Source: an uncultured Oscillospiraceae bacterium
GTDB lineage: Bacteria; Bacillota; Clostridia; UBA1212; UBA1255
Length of the DNA: 6,022 bases
Direction: 5' to 3'
NCBI GenBank assembly: GCA_902462635.1
Contig: CABQCN010000098.1
Location: 1 to 6,022 of the forward strand
The first letter of the stretch is position 1; each line of letters opens with the position of its first letter. Positions 1-5,701 of the stretch are shown here, one piece after another. Both the position numbers and the translations under genes were made by a program. Under the pieces are notes generated by a model that saw nothing but the letters and a program-made list of their open reading frames with translations, was not told the DNA's origin and ran no database searches.

Positions 1-663
1 GCTTCCAAAGTACGGCATATCAGCGCGTGCGTAGAGGCTCTGGCAAATTATCCTTTTATAAAGAAGGCTATGGTTTCCTCCATCAATGCGGGACGCGGTT
101 GCTCGCTGATCGAGCTGCAACTGCCGGATGAATTGTTTTACCAGATTCTCTCCGATCGATCTGGACTCGATATCACTGACGACAAAGCGCTCGTATCGAT
201 GATCAAGGATCTCGGCCGCATCAAGAGGGAGCATGAACGAATCGAATATGCCCTTCGCGAGGTTGAATTAAAGGGATATGGAATCGTTATGCCGACAATT
301 GAAGAAATGCATCTGGAAGAGCCGCAAATCGTAAAACAAGGGAACCGATTCGGCGTACGGCTCCGGGCGCACGCGCCTTCCATCCACATGATTAAGGCCG
401 ACATCGAAACGGAAATCGCACCGTTCGTGGGAACAGAAAAACAATCGGAAGAGCTTGTAAATTACATATTAAATGAATTTGAGGGCGATCCGCAGTCGAT
501 CTGGACATCAAACTTATTCGGAAAACCTCTGAACGAGTTAATGGGGGAAGGACTCCAAAGCAAACTCAACCGAATTCCGGACGAAGAACGCGTAAAATTG
601 CAGGAAACGATCCAGCGTGTTATCAACGAAGGCAGCGGCGGGTTGATTTGTATTATTCTATAA
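1..663 (+). CDS. spoIVA: Stage IV sporulation protein A, C-terminal part (5' end outside window)
   Basis: The reading frame is open from base 1 and encodes the last 220 residues, about 45% of the roughly 492-residue Bacillus protein. SpoIVA is an ATPase of the TRAFAC class. It polymerises on the outer face of the forespore membrane and forms the basement layer of the spore coat. The Walker-type ATPase domain lies upstream of the window, so only the middle and C-terminal domains are visible. The call rests on the characteristic SpoIVA stretches SSINAGRGCSLIELQLPDELFYQ, read here near residues 26-48, and on the C-terminal end GSGGLICIIL. In B. subtilis this C-terminal end is needed for interaction with the membrane-curvature peptide SpoVM. 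An internal ATG at 70 is not the start, because recognisable SpoIVA sequence precedes it. The gene converges on the minus-strand nuclease-like gene and shares a terminator with it. The tail is intact, with no frameshift. Identification is firm. Confidence 0.97.
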   Translation, partial: ASKVRHISACVEALANYPFIKKAMVSSINAGRGCSLIELQLPDELFYQILSDRSGLDITDDKALVSMIKDLGRIKREHERIEYALREVELKGYGIVMPTIEEMHLEEPQIVKQGNRFGVRLRAHAPSIHMIKADIETEIAPFVGTEKQSEELVNYILNEFEGDPQSIWTSNLFGKPLNELMGEGLQSKLNRIPDEERVKLQETIQRVINEGSGGLICIIL

Positions 664-673
664 AACATAATTA

Positions 674-706
674 TTTTTCCCTAAACGTGGGGGTGTCAGG
701 GAAAAA
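674..706. repeat. Palindromic repeat, copy 1 (arms TTTTTCCCT / AGGGAAAAA)
   Basis: A perfect 9-bp inverted repeat has arms at 674-682 and 698-706, separated by a 15-nt loop. It begins 10 bases after the spoIVA stop codon. On either strand the T run comes before the stem and the A run follows it, so it is not an ordinary intrinsic terminator. The same arms recur at 2092-2124 on the other side of the nuclease-like gene. There the right-hand 11-mer TCAGGGAAAAA is identical (696-706 here, 2114-2124 there). The role is unknown. Confidence 0.8.
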
Positions 707-726
707 GCACCGCGGCACCCCACAAA

Positions 727-760
727 AAAAGGACGGCTGCCCTGTAGCAGCCGTCCTTTT
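727..760. terminator. Bidirectional intrinsic terminator between spoIVA and the nuclease-like gene
   Basis: The stem GGACGGCTGC (731-740) pairs perfectly with GCAGCCGTCC (747-756) around the 6-nt loop CCTGTA. Flanking A and T runs can extend pairing to 14 bp (727-760). Read on the plus strand it ends in TTTTATCTTT, which suits spoIVA. Read on the minus strand it ends in seven Ts, which suits the convergent gene at 905-1957. The minus-strand U tract is the stronger of the two. Confidence 0.85.
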
Positions 761-904
761 ATCTTTCGCGGGACAGACATTAGCACCGCGCGCTTTCTTT
801 TTCTTCTTTTTCTGGTCTTCCTGCTTTCCGTTTTTTCCCTGTTCTGCCTCTTTCTTCCAGTCCATCCCATGGCTCCCGCAGACGCGGCCTTTCTTTTTTC
901 TTCT

Positions 905-1957
905 TTATTTTCCCTTTTTTGCATTCACGCGCGCCTTCAGCCGTTTCGCTTTTTTTATATTCTCCACGCCGTACACCACGCCCCGCGGCACCTTTCCCTG
1001 CGCAAGCCTGCTCAGGAGCGTTTCGAGCCAGGCCACATCCAGATAGTCACGTTCCGTCAGGTCCAGTACCACCAGATTTTTCCCGATCTCGATTCCCTGT
1101 TTCCGGTACGCCTCCCTCTTTTCTTCCCATCGTTTCCGGTATTCTTCCCGATCCATCATTCCCAGTACTTCCATGTAGTACTGCCGCCCGCCTGTCTGCA
1201 CAAAAAAATCGCAGCTTGCGCCCGCCTCCCGTACATAATATTCGTACACATATGGCAGTTCCAAACCGTTCAGCACCTCCGCCACCACCAGCTCTGCGCG
1301 CGAGCGCACCGCTTCTCCCCGCCGCGTCTGCATCATCTTTCCATCACACAGGTAAAATGCCAACTGCCCCGCGCTCTCAAATTCTTCTGCAATCTGCTTC
1401 TTTGTCCCATATCTCGCGATCATCGTTTTCCGCGCCTTTCTTTCCCGGCAGTCCTCCGCATATTTATGCCCCGCTTCATACTGCCTGCCCAGTTCTTCCG
1501 ACCGTTCCTTCGTGATCTCTTTCTCCTTCCTTCTCTTTCCGAAATTTAGGCGCTCCCTTGTCTCTTTTATTACTTTCTCCAGCTCTCTTACCGACTCCTC
1601 CACATACTTCTTATACCGCAATTTATCACGGATCCCCGGCAGGTTCTCCCGAATCCGATAATCATTCGGATCATATTCCCCATACTTCTGCCGCAGCTCC
1701 TCCACACTGGAGATTTCGGCTCTTTTGCTCACATGCAGCTGCTTTCCGTCTATATCGATATTATCGTAAAAATTCGCGTACTTCCGAACCCCTTTCGTTT
1801 TACTCCTGTAAACGCGTCGCGCCGCCTTCGTCACCACGCTCCCGCGCGGGTAATCCGCAAACGACTCCATTTCTTTCCGTAAAATATGCAGTTGACCCGC
1901 ACATCTCTCCAACAGCAGCAGGTTCTTTCCTCTGTCCGATTCATGATATCGCACCAT
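905..1957 (-). CDS. Uncharacterised protein with PD-(D/E)XK nuclease-like C-terminal domain
   Basis: This 350-residue, highly charged protein has no name that I recognise. Residues 1-110 are basic and of unknown fold. Residues 115-180 are rich in Lys, Arg and Glu and probably form a long helix or coiled coil. Residues 195-300 resemble the PD-(D/E)XK-like domain of many uncharacterised Firmicute proteins. That domain has a helix with GEAVRSRAE (Glu222), the strand motif PYVYEYYV (235-242), an acidic residue in CDFF (Asp250), and YYMEVLGMMD (Glu263) followed by an EEYRKRW segment. The usual third residue, Lys in ExK, is Leu265 here. No signal peptide or membrane segment is visible, so it should be cytoplasmic. 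The ATG at 1957 is supported by AAAGGGGAG (1967-1975) nine bases upstream. The gene is alone on its strand, ends at a shared terminator, and is bracketed by matching palindromes. Existence of the gene is fairly sure; nuclease activity is inferred from motif pattern only. Confidence 0.6.
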   Translation of the reverse strand: MVRYHESDRGKNLLLLERCAGQLHILRKEMESFADYPRGSVVTKAARRVYRSKTKGVRKYANFYDNIDIDGKQLHVSKRAEISSVEELRQKYGEYDPNDYRIRENLPGIRDKLRYKKYVEESVRELEKVIKETRERLNFGKRRKEKEITKERSEELGRQYEAGHKYAEDCRERKARKTMIARYGTKKQIAEEFESAGQLAFYLCDGKMMQTRRGEAVRSRAELVVAEVLNGLELPYVYEYYVREAGASCDFFVQTGGRQYYMEVLGMMDREEYRKRWEEKREAYRKQGIEIGKNLVVLDLTERDYLDVAWLETLLSRLAQGKVPRGVVYGVENIKKAKRLKARVNAKKGK

Positions 1958-1966
1958 ACGAATCCT

Positions 1967-1975
1967 CTCCCCTTT
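1967..1975 (-). promoter_or_regulatory. Shine-Dalgarno sequence of the nuclease-like gene
   Basis: AAAGGGGAG on the minus strand lies nine bases before the ATG at 1957. It supports that start and shows the gene is independently translated. Confidence 0.8.
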
Positions 1976-1980
1976 AGACG

Positions 1981-2009
1981 ATTATACTGTCTCCAGTTTA
2001 CCACATCGA
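1981..2009 (-). promoter_or_regulatory. Candidate sigma-A promoter of the nuclease-like gene
   Basis: A perfect TATAAT -10 hexamer occupies 1981-1986 on the minus strand. With a 17-nt spacer the -35 position is 2004-2009, TCGATG, which matches TTGACA at only three of six bases. Transcription would start near 1974-1975, leaving a very short leader of about 17 nt in which the Shine-Dalgarno is at the extreme 5' end. The -10 and its position are convincing; the -35 is weak, so the promoter may need an activator or another sigma factor. Confidence 0.55.
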
Positions 2010-2091
2010 CCCACCCGTTTCCACAGGTTTCTTTTGCCTCCTTTTCCTTCTTCCTCCAGCTATCCTCCCCGCTTCCATTCTGCCTCTCCCC

Positions 2092-2124
2092 TTTTTCCCT
2101 GAGACAATTTATTTCAGGGAAAAA
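2092..2124. repeat. Palindromic repeat, copy 2 (arms TTTTTCCCTGA / TCAGGGAAAAA)
   Basis: A perfect 11-bp inverted repeat has arms at 2092-2102 and 2114-2124 around the 11-nt loop GACAATTTATT. Its inner and outer sequences differ from copy 1 at 674-706, but the arms are the same over 9 bp (left) and 11 bp (right). It lies about 80 bp upstream of the candidate -35 of the nuclease-like gene and about 45 bp beyond the end of the sugar operon terminator. The T-before, A-after arrangement argues against a terminator. Confidence 0.8.
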
Positions 2125-2164
2125 CCGCCTGCGCTGCGCCAGCCGCACCCTGTTTTTTTAGCGC

Positions 2165-2193
2165 AAAAAACCGCCCCGCTTATTGCGGGGCGG
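2165..2193 (-). terminator. Intrinsic terminator of the upp-sugar operon
   Basis: On the minus strand CCGCCCCGC (2193-2185) pairs perfectly with GCGGGGCGG (2179-2171) around the loop AATAA. It is followed by six Ts (2170-2165). It starts 15 bases after the stop codon of the isomerase-like gene. There is no T run on the plus-strand side, so it works in one direction only. Confidence 0.9.
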
Positions 2194-2208
2194 CAGGGAT
2201 GAAAGAAT

Positions 2209-3561
2209 TTAATTTTCCAGCAGGATTTCAATGCCGAGTATTTTACAGAGCTGTGACATTCGGTCGACAACGTCACCGTACGCGATGATGTAATGCTGGC
2301 AGATGACGTGTTCCGCAAAACGTTCGACATCCGGGAGCAGAATCTTCAGACCCGGCAGCTGCGGAGCCGGCTGTGTCCAGCCCGCTTCCTCCCATTTCGC
2401 AGGAGTCGTGCCGTTGCCGCGGCAGAGATGCATATAATACCGGTCGCCTTTTGCCGCGAGGCGGCACATTGTAAGTTCGCCGGTCTTTACTTTCGATACG
2501 TTTAAAATGCCCTCGGATAATTCACCGAACGCGGCAGGCATGACTTTAATTTCACCCTCCGTGGCAGACTCCGGGATATAATCCGGAACGCCGGCAAGTA
2601 CGCCGTCGGTAAAAAATTCATAGAATTCAAGATACGGCGCACACTGTCCGGTAAGCGCTTTCACCATCAGCTGCGTCACATTCCCAAGGCAATCGTTTTC
2701 CGGAATCGTACACAGACCGTCACAATTTGCAAGAAGCATAAAAATCGGAGCCGGCGGGAACCCCAGCAGCTTTTTCATCCCATCGACATCTTTTAAAGAA
2801 ATCGCCGCATATCCGCGCTCCTTCGCAAGCGCGCTGACCGCGAGATAATACCCTGCGGCCGTTTCCAGACTCTCCCGCTTGGCAGGTTTCAGAAAATTCC
2901 ACCCGGACATATACCGATCGATCACTTCAGCCTTTTCGTCAGCCGTCACCTTTGCGTAACGCTGCGCGATTTCCAGCAGCTCAAACGTCTCGATTTCCGC
3001 GCCTACGACGCGTTTCAACGAGACACCGTCGCATAATGTACCGTATAAATTCATATCCCGGTAACCGGCCATCCCAACGCGCGCCGTGCGGAGCATAGCA
3101 GCCGCAGCAGCGGCGTTCCCGAAATCGGCAACTGCCTTTGAACGCGTCGGCAGCCCGATCACATCATAAACATACCGGAACGTGTATCCGAGATCCTCCA
3201 TCGTCTTGCGCAGCGCTGTAGTACCGGCCTGGTCCGCCGTCGTCACCAGACGGCCCTCCTCCATCCAGCCGCACAATCCCCACAAAACCATGGGCTTATG
3301 ACGGAACTGCTCCGCCACTTTGATCACGGCATGCGTCGGAATCCAACCCGCAATGCAAAGCACCAAAAAATCGAAATCATCGGATTTCAATACGGACAGC
3401 GCTTTGCGGATATCTTCTTCCGCATAATCATCCGTTACGGGATATACCGAAACGAGAGAAAGACCCTCCTCCCGCAAAGCCGCCGCAGCAGCATCACATT
3501 TCTTTATGATGATCTCCGAGGGCGTATTGACTTCGCCAAACCCAACAAAACCAGCTTTCAT
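2209..3561 (-). CDS. L-fucose/L-arabinose isomerase-family protein (substrate unknown)
   Basis: This 450-residue protein resembles the FucI/AraA-like aldose-ketose isomerases, which are cytoplasmic metal-dependent enzymes. Residues 1-160 form a Rossmann-like N-terminal part with AGWIPTH (71-77) and a well-conserved-looking stretch PMVLWGLCGW...GRLVTTADQAGTTALR (90-118). A second domain begins near RVGMAGYRDMNLYG (161-174). The C-terminal domain has CTIPENDCLGNVTQL (284-298), where Glu288 is the likely metal ligand corresponding to the EGD motif of FucI. It ends with CQHYIIAYGD (421-430), where His423 is a likely ligand. I chose the ATG at 3561 rather than the TTG at 3567, because GGAGGA (3571-3576) sits nine bases before the ATG. 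It is the last gene of the operon, six bases after the kinase stop. It would supply a ketose to that kinase. The family is fairly sure; fucose itself is not implied. Confidence 0.8.
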   Translation of the reverse strand: MKAGFVGFGEVNTPSEIIIKKCDAAAAALREEGLSLVSVYPVTDDYAEEDIRKALSVLKSDDFDFLVLCIAGWIPTHAVIKVAEQFRHKPMVLWGLCGWMEEGRLVTTADQAGTTALRKTMEDLGYTFRYVYDVIGLPTRSKAVADFGNAAAAAAMLRTARVGMAGYRDMNLYGTLCDGVSLKRVVGAEIETFELLEIAQRYAKVTADEKAEVIDRYMSGWNFLKPAKRESLETAAGYYLAVSALAKERGYAAISLKDVDGMKKLLGFPPAPIFMLLANCDGLCTIPENDCLGNVTQLMVKALTGQCAPYLEFYEFFTDGVLAGVPDYIPESATEGEIKVMPAAFGELSEGILNVSKVKTGELTMCRLAAKGDRYYMHLCRGNGTTPAKWEEAGWTQPAPQLPGLKILLPDVERFAEHVICQHYIIAYGDVVDRMSQLCKILGIEILLEN

Positions 3562-3567
3562 AAACAA

Positions 3568-4971
3568 TCATCCTCCTTGTATCAATCTGTCCGTAGCGCG
3601 AAAGTTATCATAAACCGCCGACATATCCGTGCCGGACGGACGAAATACTTTATCCGGAACGGCAAAGCGCCGGCTTGTTTCTTCAATGGACGAAAACAAT
3701 CCGATTCCGTATCCGGCAAGAATCGCGCTGCCAAGGCAAGCCGTTTCTTTATTTTTTAAAGTTTTTAACGCGCTGCCCGTAATATCCGCTTTAATCCGGC
3801 ACCAGAGCGGGCTTTCCGCGCCGCCGCCCATTACGCGGATTTCTTCCGGTAAAATGCCGAGGTATTCCAGGTTTTCTTTCAGCATACACGCTACCGCTTC
3901 AAGAATACTTCTCACAAAATGGCCGCGCGTGTGCGCAAGCGTCAATCCGGTAAAACATCCGCGTACATCCGGATTGTATTTCGGCATCGTGGAGCCGCAT
4001 AGATAAGGCAAGAACACCAATCCTTCGCTGCCGGGCGGAATGGCCTCCGCCAGAGCATCCAGCTCGCGAAAACCGAACTCCTCGCACAAATTATTTTTAA
4101 ACCATTTCAGCGCCATACCCGCCGTCGGCGTCCAAAGCAGCAAGCAATACTTTCCGTTATAATTATAGTGACACGGAATGATGCTATCTTCTCGGAACGG
4201 AGGAATTTCTTGCGCATTGGCAAAAATGACCATCGTCGTGCCGGTCATTTCACTGATTACGGATTCGGACGTGATCCCCGCGCCGATTGCGCCGGCCACC
4301 TGATCCATCGCACCCGTAACGATCCGGCAAGTCCCGTAATCCCCGACCGCCCTGCCGCTATCTTCGATACGCGGCAGATATTTTACAGGAAGTCCGATAA
4401 AATCAAGCATTTCCTGCCACCAACAGCCCGTATTGATGTCAAAATACAAGCTCGAGGACTGCAGCGTTTTCTCCGTAACAAATTCACCCGTCAATTTATA
4501 AAGCAGAAAGTCTTCCAGTAAAAAAATTCTGCGCGTCTGCCTCCAGATCTCAGGGAGATGTCTTTTGACCCATAATATTTTACACGCGGGCCAGGTGGCG
4601 GTAACTTCCGGCTGGCCGGTCATTTCATAAATTCGCTTTCTGCCGAAATGCGCTTCAATTTCTTTTGCTTCCTGTTTGGCGCGGTTGTCGAGCCAGACGA
4701 TCGCATTCGTCAGCGGAACGCCGGTTTCATCCGCAAGGATCAGCGTTTCGCACTGGGTATCGATCGCAAGCGCGTCCGGAAGCGTATCCGGGCAAACCTG
4801 CGCCAGCGCCTTCTGAAAAATGCGCCAATAGACTTCTGCGTCCAGTTCCACAATATCTCCGGAAGCAAACAGCGTATAATCGACGGAAGCCGAGGAAAGC
4901 AAGCTGCCGTTTTCATCGAACAATACCGCTTTTAATGAGGTTGTACCGACATCGACTCCAAGTAGTTTCAT
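3568..4971 (-). CDS. FGGY-family carbohydrate kinase, xylulokinase-like
   Basis: This 467-residue protein has the full FGGY sugar kinase layout of two actin-like ATPase domains. DVGTTSLKAVLFD (7-19) is the first phosphate motif. GAMDQ (220-224) carries the likely catalytic Asp223. EMTGTT (241-246) is the second phosphate motif and GGGA (382-385) the adenosine motif. LPYLCGSTMPKYNPDVRG (321-338) precedes the FGGY signature helix. The enzyme phosphorylates a sugar or polyol with ATP in the cytoplasm. The substrate loop reads TQCET (72-76), not the QMHG of classical xylulokinases, so xylulose is not assured. It is somewhat shorter than typical XylB (about 480-500 residues). The ATG at 4971 follows AAAGGA (4979-4984) by seven bases and lies 14 bases after the stop of the TIM-like gene. 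The last codons (GGA GGA) double as the Shine-Dalgarno of the downstream isomerase, which suggests translational coupling. Confidence 0.9.
   Translation of the reverse strand: MKLLGVDVGTTSLKAVLFDENGSLLSSASVDYTLFASGDIVELDAEVYWRIFQKALAQVCPDTLPDALAIDTQCETLILADETGVPLTNAIVWLDNRAKQEAKEIEAHFGRKRIYEMTGQPEVTATWPACKILWVKRHLPEIWRQTRRIFLLEDFLLYKLTGEFVTEKTLQSSSLYFDINTGCWWQEMLDFIGLPVKYLPRIEDSGRAVGDYGTCRIVTGAMDQVAGAIGAGITSESVISEMTGTTMVIFANAQEIPPFREDSIIPCHYNYNGKYCLLLWTPTAGMALKWFKNNLCEEFGFRELDALAEAIPPGSEGLVFLPYLCGSTMPKYNPDVRGCFTGLTLAHTRGHFVRSILEAVACMLKENLEYLGILPEEIRVMGGGAESPLWCRIKADITGSALKTLKNKETACLGSAILAGYGIGLFSSIEETSRRFAVPDKVFRPSGTDMSAVYDNFRATDRLIQGG
3571..3576 (-). promoter_or_regulatory. Shine-Dalgarno of the isomerase gene inside the kinase 3' end
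   Basis: GGAGGA encodes the final Gly-Gly of the kinase and lies nine bases before the ATG at 3561. It decides the isomerase start against the TTG at 3567, which is only three bases away, and couples translation of the two genes. Confidence 0.8.
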
Positions 4972-4985
4972 GTTGCTATCCTTTT

Positions 4986-5687
4986 TTATGAATGAAGTTC
5001 ATCCCACGCACGCCGTAAAGCGCAGATCATTTCTTCCGTCATCGCAACGGGATCCGCTGCTTTGAGGATCCCGCTCGTACTGCCGGTAGCAAGCGCGCCC
5101 GCATGGATTACATGATAAACATCCTGACCGTTGGAAATTCCCGCGCCCTGCAGCACCATGATTTCAGGATTGATCTCACGGACAACACGGATCGTGTCGC
5201 GGACATACTCCATATCGCTTGCCTGCCCCGTACCGATCAGCGCGGTCGGCTCTGCGACGATCAGATTCGGCGCCATTTTTGCGATTGCCGAAATATCTTC
5301 CAGGGTATCGGCGCAAACAATCGTTCCGAGCCCGACTTCGTCGGCGCGCGCAATCGTTTTGGCAAGCGTCTCGCGATCCAGCGGTCTTTCCGCGTGGTTC
5401 AGCATTACGCCTTTTGCGCCGGCCGCTTTGACGGCCTCCGGCAGCACGGACCCCAGGCCGCGCCCGATCGGCAGGCAGTCCATATGCTGGGCGAACACCA
5501 ATATCCGTTCGGTATTTTCCGCAAGGAGGCGGATATCCGTATATTGCGGCGTTACAATGATATCGACATCGTATTTTACTGCAATTCTGTCGATTTCCTT
5601 AGCGAAGCTAAGCATGTCATCTCCGTATAAGTACGCCTTCGGTCCGATTTCAAAAAACGGCGGTTTGATTTTAAAATTCTGATACAT
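4986..5687 (-). CDS. Triosephosphate isomerase-like protein, short archaeal-type
   Basis: This 233-residue TIM-barrel protein lines up better with the short archaeal-type triosephosphate isomerases than with the roughly 250-residue bacterial TpiA. Visible landmarks are the strand-1 lysine Lys17 in EIGPKAY (13-19), His98 in LNHAERPL (96-103), and Glu146 in VAEPTALIGTG (144-154), the catalytic base with the flexible loop. The phosphate-binding segments are GAGISNGQDV (181-190) and GSTSGILKA (202-210). The Asn that normally stands two residues before the catalytic Lys is Gly15. The frame stays open upstream to 5792, but that overlaps upp. The ATG at 5687 has AAAGGA eight bases upstream and starts 14 bases after the upp stop, so it is the real start. 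Its place beside a sugar kinase and isomerase suggests interconversion of a tetrose or pentose phosphate rather than glycolytic TIM; related EryH/LerI enzymes act on tetrulose phosphates. The fold is sure, the substrate is not. Confidence 0.85.
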   Translation of the reverse strand: MYQNFKIKPPFFEIGPKAYLYGDDMLSFAKEIDRIAVKYDVDIIVTPQYTDIRLLAENTERILVFAQHMDCLPIGRGLGSVLPEAVKAAGAKGVMLNHAERPLDRETLAKTIARADEVGLGTIVCADTLEDISAIAKMAPNLIVAEPTALIGTGQASDMEYVRDTIRVVREINPEIMVLQGAGISNGQDVYHVIHAGALATGSTSGILKAADPVAMTEEMICALRRAWDELHS

Positions 5688-5695
5688 AATTCTTA

Positions 5696-5701
5696 TCCTT
5701 T
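5696..5701 (-). promoter_or_regulatory. Shine-Dalgarno deciding the TIM-like start
   Basis: AAAGGA immediately follows the upp TAA and is eight bases before the ATG at 5687. It rules out the longer open frame that reaches back into upp. The next junction (TIM-like to kinase) is almost the same: TAA, an A run, GGATA, 14 nt in all. Confidence 0.8.

Noticed and set aside
706..790. Direct repeat AGCACCGCG at 706-714 and 782-790
   Set aside because: Nine bases once repeated in a GC-rich intergenic stretch can arise by chance, and no boundary coincides with it.
658..924. Lys/Arg-rich open frames on the minus strand downstream of the nuclease-like gene
   Set aside because: They translate a low-complexity purine tract and run through the terminator stem at 727-760, so they are unlikely to be genes. 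A decayed tail of the upstream gene cannot be excluded but nothing supports it.
869..1549. 226-residue open frame on the plus strand opposite the nuclease-like gene
   Set aside because: Its Phe-, His- and Pro-rich translation is what the complement of a Lys/Glu/Arg-rich gene gives; there is no domain and no plausible start signal.
1831..2148. 105-residue minus-strand open frame overlapping the start of the nuclease-like gene
   Set aside because: It crosses the promoter and the palindrome at 2092-2124, has purine-tract composition and no recognisable motif.
2115..2159. Plus-strand hairpin CAGGG/CCCTG followed by seven Ts
   Set aside because: Only a 5-bp outer stem with a long, poorly paired interior, and no plus-strand gene upstream that would need it.
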